Made by a program: the position numbers and the translations under genes | Shown: positions 27,001 through 36,303 of the stretch, in pieces | Numbering within the stretch: the first letter of the stretch is position 1 | How the letters are laid out: each line of letters opens with the position of its first letter | Notes under the pieces: generated by a model | Database searches by the model: none | What the model saw: only the letters and a program-made list of their open reading frames with translations | What the model was told of the DNA's origin: nothing | DNA from: Roseibacillus sp. | GTDB taxonomy: Bacteria; Verrucomicrobiota; Verrucomicrobiia; Verrucomicrobiales; Akkermansiaceae | Assembly: GCA_028821775.1 (NCBI GenBank) | Contig: JAPKFB010000010.1 | Span: 32,305-96,304 of the forward strand | Reading direction: 5' to 3' | DNA: 64,000 nt

Positions 27001-29222
27001 CTGATCTCTTGATGGAGAACACCACCCACCTTTTCCTCTCCACGCGCTTCAACTGCAACAAGTGTCACGATCATCCTTTCGAACGCTGGACTCAGGATCA
27101 ATACATGGAAATCGCGGCCTACTTCGCCCAGGTGAAGTTGGAGGCCGACGGCAAGAACAGCGGGAAGAACAAGATCGGGGGAACTGCGGTGGAGGGCGCC
27201 AAGCCCCTCTACGAGATTGCCACGGACCTGGCCGAAGGGGAACTGAAGCATGAACGCACCGGCGTGATCACTGCTCCCTCCTTTCCCTATCCGGTGAGCT
27301 TTGAGAAACCCACGGCGTCCCCTGGTCAGAAGACGACGCGCCGCGAAGAACTTGCAGCCTGGATCACGGCGGGGGACAACGACTATTTTGCGATGAGCTA
27401 TGCAAACCGGATCTGGGGTTACCTTCTGGGAACCGGTGTGATTGAGCCTCTCGATGACATCCGGGCGGGTAATCCGCCCACGAACCCTGAATTGTTGAAC
27501 TGGCTTACCGCCGAGTTCGTAAAAAGCAACTTCGATGTGCAGAAGCTCATGGCGGTGATCTGCAAGTCGCGCACCTATCAGCTTTCCCTCGCGACCAACA
27601 AGTGGAACGAGGATGACGAAGTTAACTTTTCGCATGCCAAGGCCCGTCGTCTTCCGGCCGAGGTGCTCTATGACGCGGTGTATGCGGTAACGGGTACCAC
27701 GCCGAAAATCCCCGGAGTGAAAGCAGGGACGCGGGCGAACATGCTTGATGCCCGACGGGACTTGAAGAGCGGACTGCTCGCCACCCTTGGCCGCCCCAGT
27801 CGGGAGAGCGCTTGCGAGTGCGATCGCTCCAATGATGTGCAACTCGGTGCGGTGATGGCGCTCTTGAGCGGTCCTGAAATCGCGGAGGCCGTGGGGGACA
27901 GCAAGAATGCGATTGCCAAGTTGGTGACCAAGACCGCGGACGACAACGAGCTCATCCGGGAGATTTATCTACGGGTTCTCTGTCGGAAGCCGAGCAAGGG
28001 CGAGGAGTCGGTCATTCTGTCGAACTGGGCGCTCATTCAATCCGATCATGAGAATATGGTGGCGGACTTGGCGAAACGAGAGGAGGCCTGGCTCCCGGTT
28101 CGTGATGAGCGGGAAGGAATGCGATTGAAGAGCATCGAGGGGGCCAAGATGGATCTTAGCGCCTATGAGTCGAAGCACGAGGCGGAGCGGAAGCGTCTGG
28201 CCGACGAGCGCAGCAAAGCCATCGAGGCTGCCAAGAAAGCGGTCACTGACTACGAGGCCCTCCTGCCGAAGAAAGCGGAGGAGTTTGAGTCCGGTGCGAA
28301 GGGGGTGGAGATGGGAACGAAGTGGCATCTGGTGACTCCGGGAACTGCCACCACTTCAGACAAATCGAAGGTGGAGATTCTGCCTGATGGCTCGGTGCGG
28401 GGCTCTGGCAAGGAACGAGTGTTCGACTATCTGGTGACCGGGCAGACCAAGCTCCCCAAGATTACGGGAATCATGATCGAAGTCGTGCCGGATCCTTCCT
28501 TCCGAGGCGCGGGCGCCGGGCTGAACCCCGACGGAAATCTGGTTCTCACCGAACTTCAGGCTCGTTGGATGAAGTTCGGGGAAGGGGAGAAGGAGGTGGA
28601 AATTGCCTTCAGCGATGCCAAGGCAACCTTCAATCAGAAGGACTTCGATGTGAAGCGGGCCTTCGATGGAAATCTCGATAAGGGGAACAAGGCCTGGGCG
28701 CTCTCCGGTGCCAACCTGCAGCTGACCCAACGGGCGACCTTCAAGCTGAAGGACGCTGTGACTGGCGAACCAGAGGGCGTGAAACTCACGGTCGGGCTCC
28801 TTTGCCGCTATCAGCAGTATCCGGTCGGGCGTTTCCGTATTTATGTCACCAGTGACGCTGACCCTCTGTCCTTTGGCGTTCCGGCCCATATTGCGAAGAC
28901 GATAGCCGCAGAGCCCGCGTCCCGGAGCGAAGAGGAGAAGAAGGTCTTTGCGGCCTGGGTCGGTGAAAGCGACGCGGAGTTTCAGAAGCGGCGCTTCGGC
29001 GTGAAGGGGAATGATGCTCCCATTCCTCCCGACAAAAAGATGGAAGAACTCAAGAAGGCCCTCGTTTACGCGGAGACGCCGATCGAAGTGGACCCCAAAC
29101 TCATCAAATTCCGGTCCGAAGTGGCGATGAGCGCCGCTCAGGCCAAGAATCCTCGTTTGACCGCCGCCCAGGACCTGACTTGGGCGTTGATCAACAACCC
29201 TGCTTTCCTGTTTAATCACTGA
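24096..29222 (+). CDS. Large secreted multi-heme protein: cytochrome c, WD40, DUF1549 and DUF1553 domains
   Basis: 1708 residues. A signal peptide (about 1-25) is followed by a planctomycete cytochrome c domain (CQGCH at 48-52), WD40-like repeats ([22 protein letters not shown]; about 150-490), a bacterial Ig-like region, and a second cytochrome-type module with GCDAGTCHG. The DUF1549 domain has [15 protein letters not shown]1553 begins near [19 protein letters not shown] and ends with the usual [11 protein letters not shown]. Within DUF1553 sit a coiled-coil and a carbohydrate-binding-like insert. Such proteins are always next to DUF1501 proteins and are linked by correlation to polysaccharide breakdown in Planctomycetes and Verrucomicrobia. 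The ATG at 24096 begins the signal peptide; an upstream TTG was rejected. Confidence 0.93.
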   Translation: MSLLNKISPSLSLAAVLSTGALLGADIDSEDRPVSYWNDIRPLLQASCQGCHQPAKAKGDYILTDVPRLIAGGESEEPVVIPTKPDESYFLEQITPKDGKAEMPPKDAPLHETEIALIKRWIAEGAIDDTPENAHQRYDMEHPPVYAVPPVVTSLDYSPDGSQIAVAGFHEVLVHKSDGSGLIARLVGLSERIESVKFSPDGTMLAVTGGLPGRMGEVQVWDVAKKKLKVSVPVTYDTVYGASWSPDNTLVAFGCGDNTLRAIKVSNGKQVLFMGGHNDWVLDTVFSRDGKEVISVGRDMTAKHTELETERLIDNLTSITPGALKGGITAVAGHPMKDEVLVGGSDGVPQIFRLKRQTVRKIGDNANVVRKFPAMKGRIWDVAFSADGKRVAAVSSLNGSGSIHIYSAEYSSDIPGDIRKIFDKTPNAQEKEKLAEYWGREVKLLHGIDVPETEMFSVAFSPDGTKLAAAGADGMIRFVELEIGNISKTLMPVPVEGKKEVAAVERGAQKPLNRKRGKHAEPTERKFSPHEIASLQVEPREIAFTSSNEYAHILVTATLKNGGRADVTRQVVVESATGLVEVSAHGLVQPVRDGQGEFVLILGEQKVHVPVKVAGSLGIKVPDYVRDVKPVISRMGCDAGTCHGAKDGKNGFKLSLRGYDPIYDVRAFTDDISARRVNYASPDDSLMLLKATGAVPHEGQQVTQPYSEYYRLIRDWIANGAELKDHKKVVKSIEVFPKNPVIQDVGGQQQIRVVATYLDGSKRDVTRESFVESANQDVAMHDDFALMNTLRRGEAPVLARYEGSYAATTLTVMGDRSGFEWKEQPAINGVDKFVANKWKRMKILPSGLCTDEEFFRRIHLDLIGLPPNPLVLQLFLLDETPSEEKRAGVVDDLIGSPDFVEHWTNKWADMLMVNSKFLGGEGAKIYREWIRGEVEKNTPYNKFVHKILTATGSNKENPPASYFKIHREADLLMENTTHLFLSTRFNCNKCHDHPFERWTQDQYMEIAAYFAQVKLEADGKNSGKNKIGGTAVEGAKPLYEIATDLAEGELKHERTGVITAPSFPYPVSFEKPTASPGQKTTRREELAAWITAGDNDYFAMSYANRIWGYLLGTGVIEPLDDIRAGNPPTNPELLNWLTAEFVKSNFDVQKLMAVICKSRTYQLSLATNKWNEDDEVNFSHAKARRLPAEVLYDAVYAVTGTTPKIPGVKAGTRANMLDARRDLKSGLLATLGRPSRESACECDRSNDVQLGAVMALLSGPEIAEAVGDSKNAIAKLVTKTADDNELIREIYLRVLCRKPSKGEESVILSNWALIQSDHENMVADLAKREEAWLPVRDEREGMRLKSIEGAKMDLSAYESKHEAERKRLADERSKAIEAAKKAVTDYEALLPKKAEEFESGAKGVEMGTKWHLVTPGTATTSDKSKVEILPDGSVRGSGKERVFDYLVTGQTKLPKITGIMIEVVPDPSFRGAGAGLNPDGNLVLTELQARWMKFGEGEKEVEIAFSDAKATFNQKDFDVKRAFDGNLDKGNKAWALSGANLQLTQRATFKLKDAVTGEPEGVKLTVGLLCRYQQYPVGRFRIYVTSDADPLSFGVPAHIAKTIAAEPASRSEEEKKVFAAWVGESDAEFQKRRFGVKGNDAPIPPDKKMEELKKALVYAETPIEVDPKLIKFRSEVAMSAAQAKNPRLTAAQDLTWALINNPAFLFNH

Positions 29223-29266
29223 AACAAGTCGAAGGCCTCGTGGTCTTCACGCAACCAGCTAATTCC

Positions 29267-30736
29267 ATGTTCCGATTTAAAGGCGCCAAAGGGCGCGATT
29301 TGTGCGATTCGCATCTTGGCAATTCTCGCCGCGACTTCCTCCGAGTAGGCGGAGCCGGGATGATGGGAATGACCCTCAACAATATTCTTGCCGCCCAGGA
29401 CCAGTCGAAGGGCAGTTCGCTGGAAGGCAAGGATGGCTGGGGTAAGGCGAAGAGTGTGATCCTGCTCTACCTGCAGGGCGGGCCGAGCCATCTCGACCTT
29501 TGGGATCCCAAGGAAAACGTGCCTGATAAGATCAGGAGTTCCTTCAAGACCATTCCGACTAAGATTCCGGGGATTCACTTCACGGAAGTGCTTCCGAAGC
29601 TCGCCAAGGTGAACGACAAGTTCACCACCATCCGGTCGATGAGCTATACCCCCAACGGGCTCTTCAACCACACCGCTGCGATCTACCAGATCATGACCGG
29701 CTACACGACCGACAAGGTGAGTCCTTCAGGTCAACTGGAACCGCCTTCGCCGAAAGACTTCCCAAACTTCGGAGCCAACATCGTGCGCCTGAAACCGACC
29801 GACGAACCGATGCTTCCCTTTGTCATGCTGCCCCGCCCGCTGCAGGAGAGCAACGTGGTCGGGAAAGGGGGAACGGCCGGCTTCCTCGGCAAGGCCTTCG
29901 ACCCCTACTACCTCTATCCGGCCGGGGATGACATGAACATGAAGAAGATGGACAACATCAAGGTCGATGATCTTCAACTTCGCCCCGAAGTGTTCTCCAC
30001 CCGTCTTCGCCGGCGCGCATCCCTGCGCCAGGCCATTGAGGATCAAATGCCGACCATCGAGAAGGCGGTCGAGAAATACAATTTGGACAACTACTACGAT
30101 CAGGCTCTGAACCTGATTGTCTCAGGGCGTGCGCGTAAAGCGTTCGATCTTGAAGCGGAGAATGATGCGACCCGTGATCGATATGGGCGCAATACCTTTG
30201 GACAGAGCTGTCTCCTCGCGCGCCGTCTGGTGGAAGCCGGCACGCGGGTGGTCGAGGTGGTTTGGCCCAAGGTGGCCAACTCCGACAACCATTCGTGGGA
30301 TCACCACAAGGACCTCACCAAGCGCATGGGGACGCAGTCCGGACCCATGCTCGATGGTGGACTCGCGACTCTCTTCGAGGATCTCGAGGAGCGCGGAATG
30401 CTTGACGAGACCTTGGTGGTCGCAATTGGTGAGTTCGGCCGTGCCCCGGAGAAGGGAGTGAGCACCTCCGGAAACGGCAATAGCGCCGACGGTCGTGATC
30501 ACTGGCCGTATTGTTACACCTCCGTGATCGGTGGAGCGGGGATCAAGCGGGGCTATGTGCATGGCAAGTCTGACAAGACGGGTTCTGCGCCGCTGGAAGA
30601 GCCCGTTCACCCGATGGAGATCCTCGCGACAATTTATCATAGCATCGGCATCGATCCCGGAACCATCGTGCACAACCACTTGAATCAACCACGCGAGTTG
30701 GTGAAGGCGGCGGCGGTCGGAAAGCTCTTTGCCTAA
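29267..30736 (+). CDS. DUF1501 domain-containing secreted protein, partner of the multi-heme protein
   Basis: 489 residues. The Tat-type signal [12 protein letters not shown] near residue 22 precedes the alkaline-phosphatase-like/sulfatase-fold DUF1501 domain: [19 protein letters not shown] at the start, [58 protein letters not shown] with [10 protein letters not shown], and [19 protein letters not shown] at the end. These proteins are co-transcribed with DUF1549/1553 proteins; the pair here has 44 bases between stop and start. The Tat signal suggests a cofactor or metal is loaded before export. The enzymatic activity is unknown. Confidence 0.93.
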   Translation: MFRFKGAKGRDLCDSHLGNSRRDFLRVGGAGMMGMTLNNILAAQDQSKGSSLEGKDGWGKAKSVILLYLQGGPSHLDLWDPKENVPDKIRSSFKTIPTKIPGIHFTEVLPKLAKVNDKFTTIRSMSYTPNGLFNHTAAIYQIMTGYTTDKVSPSGQLEPPSPKDFPNFGANIVRLKPTDEPMLPFVMLPRPLQESNVVGKGGTAGFLGKAFDPYYLYPAGDDMNMKKMDNIKVDDLQLRPEVFSTRLRRRASLRQAIEDQMPTIEKAVEKYNLDNYYDQALNLIVSGRARKAFDLEAENDATRDRYGRNTFGQSCLLARRLVEAGTRVVEVVWPKVANSDNHSWDHHKDLTKRMGTQSGPMLDGGLATLFEDLEERGMLDETLVVAIGEFGRAPEKGVSTSGNGNSADGRDHWPYCYTSVIGGAGIKRGYVHGKSDKTGSAPLEEPVHPMEILATIYHSIGIDPGTIVHNHLNQPRELVKAAAVGKLFA

Positions 30737-31090
30737 CAGGAACTTGGCTTTCTCCGCCGCGCTCTGCCGCGCCGCACTGAGGGAAGTCTTGTGGCAGGAA
30801 ATCCAATTACCAGGGACAAACAGTCGAAGAGGCGGTCCGTCGGGTGGAATCTATTGAGTGCGTTCAACAGGCTGTCAGGACGCCCCTTGTTCTCAGTCAG
30901 GGCTTTTTCGAACACAAAAGGTCATCGCGCTTTCTCGTCGAGACTCAGCGCGACGACGGGTGCGGAGCACGAAGGAATGGAAGAGAGAGAAAGGCCTCTG
31001 TCACCCTCGGGTTTTAGGGGTTGACTGGGCGACCAGTTGATTCCTGGAGATCTTGCCTGAAGAGGGCGCCAGACCGGAGGAGATCCTGTT
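30737..31090. other. Intergenic region of 354 bases without a supported gene
   Basis: Short frames exist on both strands (30791-31024 plus, 30733-30915 minus) but neither has recognisable domains or convincing codon use. A weak hairpin with five T residues (GCCCCT at 30882, AGGGC at 30899, TTTTT at 30904-30908) may end the DUF1501 transcript. Nothing else is visible. Confidence 0.5.
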
Positions 31091-32152
31091 TCAGGATTGC
31101 TTGTGAGCGGGAACGATGGGCAACTGCTCGGCGGCCTGCTCGAAGGCCGCTGCGATGGAGGATTTGGAGCCGTCGAGAAGTGCCACGGGTTCTCCTTCAT
31201 CACAACGCTGGCGGGTCTCAGGGTCGATCGGGATCTGGGCGAGGAGGGGAACCTTGAGACGTTCGGCCTCACGTTTACCGCCAGCATCGCCGAAGAGATG
31301 ATACCTCGTGCCGTGGTCACATTCGAACCACGACATATTCTCGATCAGGCCGAGGATGCGGACGTTTACCTTGGCAAACATATTGATCGCCTTGCGTGCA
31401 TCGATGAGAGCGATCTCCTGCGGTGTCGTCACGATGACGGCTCCGTCGAGGGCGATGGTCTGCACGATGGTGAGTTGGATGTCGCCTGTACCCGGCGGGA
31501 GATCGAGGACGAGGATATCGAGGTCGCCCCAGGCCACTTGCTGGAGAAAGTACTGGGTGTGCCTGGTTGCCATCGGGCCACGCACTATGACCGGAGAGTC
31601 ATCGCTGAGAAGAAACCCCATTGAGATCAACTTGATTCCGTGCGCTTCGATCGGGATGATGCGCTCCTGTTGATCGGCCATCGGCTGCTTGCCCGCTGCA
31701 CCAAACATGTGGGGGATGGAGGGGCCGTAGAGGTCGCAATCACAAAGGCCGACCTTGAGTCCCTGCTTGGAGAGCGCGATCGCGAGGTTGGAGGAGACGG
31801 TGGACTTGCCGACTCCTCCTTTACCGGAGGCGATGGCAATGATCTGCTTCACACCCGGGATTGATTGTTTGCCAGCCACTCCGCCTGGGGTGTTGGCCGC
31901 GCCGGGAGGGTCCTGAATGTCGACCCCGATTTGAACGTTTTGAGCGCCTCCTGCCATTTCATCGAGAGCTTCGTGGCAATCCTGAAAGATTTTTTCGGGA
32001 ACCTTGGGGTCGCGGGTCTGCACCTGGATTCCAATGGCGGCGATTCCGTTTTCCACCGAGATCGATTTCACGAGCCCGAAGGAAACAATATCGCGGGAAA
32101 ACCCCGGATACTTAATGGTGGAGAGAGCGTTTCGAATGGCGTCTTCAGTCAT
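31091..32152 (-). CDS. apbC: Mrp/NBP35-family ATP-binding iron-sulfur carrier protein
   Basis: 353 residues. An N-terminal MIP18/DUF59 domain (about 1-95; LSTIKYPGFSRDIVSFGLVK) is followed by the Mrp ATPase: GKGGVGKST (deviant Walker A, near residue 110), GLCDCDLYGPSIPHMFG, and DLPPGTGDIQLTIVQ. It has no clear C-terminal Cys-rich tail. Proteins of this kind deliver Fe-S clusters to target enzymes. It is not obviously linked to its neighbours; RpoN lies upstream on the same strand, 127 bases away. Confidence 0.95.
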   Translation of the reverse strand: MTEDAIRNALSTIKYPGFSRDIVSFGLVKSISVENGIAAIGIQVQTRDPKVPEKIFQDCHEALDEMAGGAQNVQIGVDIQDPPGAANTPGGVAGKQSIPGVKQIIAIASGKGGVGKSTVSSNLAIALSKQGLKVGLCDCDLYGPSIPHMFGAAGKQPMADQQERIIPIEAHGIKLISMGFLLSDDSPVIVRGPMATRHTQYFLQQVAWGDLDILVLDLPPGTGDIQLTIVQTIALDGAVIVTTPQEIALIDARKAINMFAKVNVRILGLIENMSWFECDHGTRYHLFGDAGGKREAERLKVPLLAQIPIDPETRQRCDEGEPVALLDGSKSSIAAAFEQAAEQLPIVPAHKQS

Positions 32153-32279
32153 GCTGGCGGGGTGGGTTTATGCACGATGGGAGCAGAGGGCCAGAGGGAT
32201 GTTAAAAAAACATCTGTGGGTCTCCTTCTTCGCTCGCGTTTCGACGGGGGGCGGGGCGACCCTCAACGGAAGTCCATTG

Positions 32280-33668
32280 CTATTGATAACTCTTGCGCAG
32301 GTGACTGGGGAGAATTCCAAGCTGCTCCCGATACTTGGCGACTGTGCGTCGTGCGACCCTGATTCCTTTGGCGACAAGCGCCTTCTGAATGGAGGAATCG
32401 GAGAAGGGCTTCTGCCGGTCTTCTTTGGCGATGATGTCCTGGAGGGCCTCGCGCACGCCCTCATTGGAAACCTCCTCCCCCTGCGCGGTCTTGTAGCCGG
32501 TGGCGAAAAAGCGGCGCAACTCCATCACGCCGTGCGGGGTTCGGGCATACTTGCCGGCCACGGCCCGCGAGACGGTGGTGGAGTGCACTTCGATTGCGTC
32601 GGCAATCTCGTTCATGGTGAGCGGTTTCAGGCTGCGATGACCGTGCTCTAGAAACTCCCTTTGATGGAGAATGATCTCCTCCGAGATGGCGAGGATGGTG
32701 GCTTGGCGTTGGTCGAGGGCTTTAATCAGGGTGCGACCTTCACGGAGCTGGTTGCGTAGGTAGGTTCGCAACTTGCGATCCGGACTGGTGGCCACCATGT
32801 CCTTGTAGGTGTCACTCAAACGAAGGCGGGGAAGGTATTCGTTGGTGAGCACGGCAGTCCATTCTCCCGCATCGCTCTTCTCGAAGGAGACGTCCGGGAT
32901 GATATAGGGATTACTCGAGGGGTCAAAGCTGGTGCCAGGGGCCGGATCGAGTTGCGCGATGTGCCCCGCGGCCTCGGACACCTGCGCGATGGAAATGCCG
33001 AGCGCGCGAGCGATTTGGGGGAAGTGTTTGCGGGCGAGTTGGTCGAGATGGCTCTCCACAATTTTGAACTCGAACGAGTCAAGGCGCCCGGAACGATGCA
33101 ACTGAACCAGAAGAGATTCACGGAGGTTGTCGACGGCGATGCCGGGAGGATCGAAGCTTTGGAGAAGGCGTTTGCCCCGATCCAGATCATCGATGGGCAC
33201 CCCGAGTCGCTGACCCAGTTCGGGCAGTGAAACATCGAAGTAGCCCCGCTCGTCCATGTTGCCCATGAGGGTCTGGACGGCCAACCGCATCCTGGGGTTG
33301 GGAGCGGAAAGATCGAGTTGGGCCACGAGATGCTGTTGCAGGGATTCCGGGGCGACGATGGAGTTGTAGAGATGCTCGCGGCGTTCTTCGTCATCGGGAG
33401 AGGAGGAGTTGGCGCGGCTTTCCATGATCGCCATCTCGCGCAAATCGTCGTCCGGGGAGTCGACGGCTGGATCGGAGTCGCTCTTATCAAGTTCCTCCAG
33501 GGAGACGAGGGCAGATTCGTCCTCAAGAACCGGATTTAGATCGAGAGACTGACGAAGGAGTTGTTGCAGCTCCAAGGTATTGGCCTGCAAAATTTCCAAA
33601 CTCTGGCGCATTTGAGGCGCCAGCGTCTGCTGCTGAGACAGCGTCTGGTGGAGGGAGTTTCCCGGCAT
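32280..33668 (-). CDS. rpoN: RNA polymerase sigma-54 factor
   Basis: 462 residues with the three regions of sigma-54. Region I is Gln-rich (HQTLSQQQTLAPQMRQSLEI and LQQLLRQSLDLNP), the core-binding region is central, and the DNA-binding part has the RpoN box ARRTVAKYREQLG near the C-terminus, preceded by a helix-turn-helix (IADAIEVHSTTVSRAVAGKY). It directs transcription of enhancer-dependent promoters, typically for nitrogen, motility or envelope genes. Region II is acidic (LDKSDSDPAVDSPDDD), as usual. No enhancer-binding protein is encoded in the window. Confidence 0.97.
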   Translation of the reverse strand: MPGNSLHQTLSQQQTLAPQMRQSLEILQANTLELQQLLRQSLDLNPVLEDESALVSLEELDKSDSDPAVDSPDDDLREMAIMESRANSSSPDDEERREHLYNSIVAPESLQQHLVAQLDLSAPNPRMRLAVQTLMGNMDERGYFDVSLPELGQRLGVPIDDLDRGKRLLQSFDPPGIAVDNLRESLLVQLHRSGRLDSFEFKIVESHLDQLARKHFPQIARALGISIAQVSEAAGHIAQLDPAPGTSFDPSSNPYIIPDVSFEKSDAGEWTAVLTNEYLPRLRLSDTYKDMVATSPDRKLRTYLRNQLREGRTLIKALDQRQATILAISEEIILHQREFLEHGHRSLKPLTMNEIADAIEVHSTTVSRAVAGKYARTPHGVMELRRFFATGYKTAQGEEVSNEGVREALQDIIAKEDRQKPFSDSSIQKALVAKGIRVARRTVAKYREQLGILPSHLRKSYQ

Positions 33669-33884
33669 GGATTCTGCTTCAGGAAAATTTTGCCACTTCT
33701 CAGTAGAAATTCCAGAAAAATTGCAGCAGTAATTGTGCCAAGAGCCTTTACGGCGCTGCAGGTGCTAGCGGGCTAGGAGGAGTTGGATGAGATGATTTTC
33801 GATCTGTGGGAATGTTGACAAAATTGCGCATCGCTAGGGAGAGGATCCATTGACGGGAGGAGTTGGGGCGGAGGTAATGAGTCA

Positions 33885-35273
33885 GTGAGTAACTTTGAGA
33901 CAATCAGGGAAACGATGGAGAAGGCCGGGGTTCGCGAGGCGGCGATCGGGGCGTTTGAACTCAGCTACGCCAAGTTGCTGAGTGAGGAGAGCGGGATGAT
34001 TTCAGAGCGTGATCTTGAGGCGATCGAGGAGTTGCCCGAAGTGGGGCGCGGCCCGGGAGAGGGTTTTGATCCGGAGCTCCTTGGTCAGACGGTGGTGATC
34101 AAGTTGAATGGTGGGCTGGGGACCGGGATGGGGCTGCAGAAGGCCAAGAGTCTGTTGGAAGTGAGAGAGGGTCTTACCTTCCTCGATATCATAGCGCGGC
34201 AGATTGTGAATTTGCGGAAGGTGACTGGTGCGCAAGTTCGCTTTCTGCTCATGAACAGCTTCAGCACGACCAAAGACACCCTGGCGCATATGCAGCAGTA
34301 TGCCGCCCATGGCCTGGCCTCGGCGGCGGAGGTGGAACTGATGCAGAACCTGGTGCCGAAGATTGATCAAGCGAGCATGGAGGCGGTGAAGTGCCCGGGG
34401 AATCCGGAGATGGAGTGGTGTCCTCCGGGGCATGGGGATCTCTATCCAGCGCTGATTGGAAGTGGTTGGCTGGATCGATTACGGGAGGCGGGGGTCAAGT
34501 ATGCCTTCGCCTCCAACAGTGATAATTTGGGGGCGGTTCTTGATGCGACCCTGCTGGCCTATTTCGCGGAAAGCGAGGCACCCTTCATGATGGAAGTCAC
34601 GCGGCGCACCGAAGCGGATAAGAAGGGAGGGCACTTGGCACGGAGGAAGAGCGATGGGCGCATGGTTCTGCGGGAGGTGGCGCAATGTGCGGATGGTGAT
34701 CTGCGGAGCTTTCAGAACATTACGAAGCATTGCTTTTTCAACACCAACAATCTCTGGGTGCGTCTGGATCGTTTGAAGGAGATTCTCGATGCGCAAGGGG
34801 GCGTGCTGCCCCTTCCCATGATCTGCAATGACAAGACCGTCGATCCGCGGGACAAGGAGTCCACGGCGGTCTTTCAGTTGGAAACCGCAATGGGAGCTGC
34901 GATCGAGTGCTTTGAGGGCGCAACGGCCGTCGATGTTCCCCGCGCGCGATTTGCCCCCGTGAAAAACACGGCGGATCTGCTCGCGTTGCGTTCCGACGCC
35001 TACCAATTGCTAGATGATGGGCGCGTGATGTTGAGAGAGGAGCGGAAGGGGATTCCGCCCATCGTGAAGCTCAGTCCGGATTATATGATGGTCAATAGTC
35101 TCGATGAGATGGGGATGCCTTCCTTGAAAGGGGCTCGTAGTCTGACGGTGCAAGGGGCGGTGCGATTCGGGCCCGATGCCGTGATTGAGGGGGATGTCGA
35201 ACTCAACAACGACTCGTCTGATCCTCTCGTCTTGGATCGGCTGGCGCGTGATGAGGTAATCTGCTGCAAGTAA
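33885..35273 (+). CDS. UTP--glucose-1-phosphate uridylyltransferase (eukaryote-like UDPGP family)
   Basis: 462 residues. The UDPGP nucleotide-binding motif KLNGGLGTGMGLQKAKSL is near residue 67, followed by FLLMNSFSTT and CPPGHGDLYPALIGSGWLD, with KNTADLLALRSDAY later. This matches the long UGP2-type enzyme and not the short bacterial GalU. It makes UDP-glucose for polysaccharide and glycolipid synthesis. A possible left-handed beta-helix region is at the end (VQGAVRFGPDAVIEGDVEL). Translation is likely from GTG at 33885, with GGAGG about ten bases upstream; an ATG at 33877 is out of frame. Confidence 0.93.
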   Translation: MSNFETIRETMEKAGVREAAIGAFELSYAKLLSEESGMISERDLEAIEELPEVGRGPGEGFDPELLGQTVVIKLNGGLGTGMGLQKAKSLLEVREGLTFLDIIARQIVNLRKVTGAQVRFLLMNSFSTTKDTLAHMQQYAAHGLASAAEVELMQNLVPKIDQASMEAVKCPGNPEMEWCPPGHGDLYPALIGSGWLDRLREAGVKYAFASNSDNLGAVLDATLLAYFAESEAPFMMEVTRRTEADKKGGHLARRKSDGRMVLREVAQCADGDLRSFQNITKHCFFNTNNLWVRLDRLKEILDAQGGVLPLPMICNDKTVDPRDKESTAVFQLETAMGAAIECFEGATAVDVPRARFAPVKNTADLLALRSDAYQLLDDGRVMLREERKGIPPIVKLSPDYMMVNSLDEMGMPSLKGARSLTVQGAVRFGPDAVIEGDVELNNDSSDPLVLDRLARDEVICCK

Positions 35274-35411
35274 CTGAATTACATTGAAAGATAGGAAGTC
35301 CATTGATGATCCGATGGGGTGACACCCTTGGTTGCATATTGACGACCTTCGAACACATTACAGACCATAGGGCTTGTCATCCCGAAGAATTTCACTACTT
35401 CGTTCCCGGAG

Positions 35412-36026
35412 ATGGGAGAACTAGGGCGCATAGAGTTTCCTGAGGCTGATTTTGAGGCCTTGATATTCGATCTTGATGGGACTCTTGTTGATTCGATGCC
35501 GGCCCATTTCGAGTCCTGGTGCAAGGCCTTGGAGATGTACGGGGCCGCGGGGATCATGGGCGAAGATGTTTTTTATGCGATGGGTGGACGGCCCACGCAT
35601 GACATTGTGGTTGATCTCAATGGAGAGCATGGGTTGAAGCTCGATCCGGAGGCGATCTGCTTTGCCAAGCGGGAGTGGTTCCGGAACAATCTGCAAAGTG
35701 TGAAACTCTATGACGAGGTGGTTGAGTTTGCGCGCTCGCACGCGGGGAAAGTCCCATTGGCAGTCGCAACGGGAAGCACGCGGCTTGGAGCCGAATTGAC
35801 GCTGCAGGCGGTGGGACTCAGCGATTTGTTCGATGAAGTGGTGACCGCAGATGATGTGAAATGCGGAAAGCCTGCGCCGGATATTTATCTCGAAACCGCC
35901 TCGCGAATTGAAGTTGCGCCCGAGCGCTGCGTGGCCATTGAAGATGCGCCTGCCGGAATCATGGCAGCGCAGTCAGCAGGCATGCGGGTCATCGCGGTGC
36001 CGGCTCCAGTAAGGGTGGTCTCCTGA
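35412..36026 (+). CDS. HAD-superfamily phosphatase (beta-phosphoglucomutase/YqaB-like)
   Basis: 204 residues with all four HAD motifs: I FDLDGTLVDSMPAHFESW, II VATGSTRLG, III the Lys of CGKPAPDIYLETASRI, and IV AIEDAPAGIMAAQSAGM. A helical cap follows motif I. The pattern fits small-sugar-phosphate phosphatases or phosphoglucomutases in the cytoplasm. It follows the UDP-glucose pyrophosphorylase gene on the same strand (138 bases apart), so a role in sugar phosphate metabolism is plausible. The exact substrate is not evident. Confidence 0.9.
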   Translation: MGELGRIEFPEADFEALIFDLDGTLVDSMPAHFESWCKALEMYGAAGIMGEDVFYAMGGRPTHDIVVDLNGEHGLKLDPEAICFAKREWFRNNLQSVKLYDEVVEFARSHAGKVPLAVATGSTRLGAELTLQAVGLSDLFDEVVTADDVKCGKPAPDIYLETASRIEVAPERCVAIEDAPAGIMAAQSAGMRVIAVPAPVRVVS

Positions 36027-36062
36027 GCCCGGATAAGTTGAGATCCTGCGCCCAGGGGCGGG

Positions 36063-36211
36063 AGCTCCGGAAAATCCGTTCGGAGCTGGATTTTGAGGTC
36101 GAGGACCCGTGCTCAGGGGCTAAAGAGTGATCGCGCTACTTGGCCGGCTGGGCCCGAAGTGAATGTGGTTGGGGCTCGAGTTCAAGCCGTGGAGACGGCC
36201 TCCTGGAGGCC
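36063..36211 (+). promoter_or_regulatory. Possible structured leader upstream of guaB
   Basis: The 277-base gap before guaB has two overlapping hairpins that cannot form together: AGCTCCG/CGGAGCT (36063-36069 with 36081-36087) and AAAATCC/GGATTTT (36071-36077 with 36088-36094). A third inverted repeat, GGCCTCC-T-GGAGGCC, is at 36197-36211. None is followed by a T run. Whether this is a switch, or the 3' end of the previous transcript, is open. It does not look like a purine riboswitch. Confidence 0.3.
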
Positions 36212-36303
36212 GGCAGCGACGCGGGATGGCGGCCAAAAATTTTATTCTTCGCGCGAGTCCTGTTTGGTCTTGTCATTGGCAACGTGTTTCTAATTAATCG
36301 CTC

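Noticed and set aside
25734..27842. 702-residue open frame on the minus strand inside the multi-heme gene
   Set aside because: It is antisense to a gene with clear domains and heme motifs; its His/Arg-rich composition is that of a GC-rich shadow frame.
32200..32220. Terminator at the end of rpoN (run of A residues on the plus strand)
   Set aside because: The T run would form the loop of the hairpin, not its 3' tail, on the minus strand.
36027..36303. Purine riboswitch upstream of guaB
   Set aside because: The conserved core and loop sequences of known purine or guanidine aptamers are not seen.
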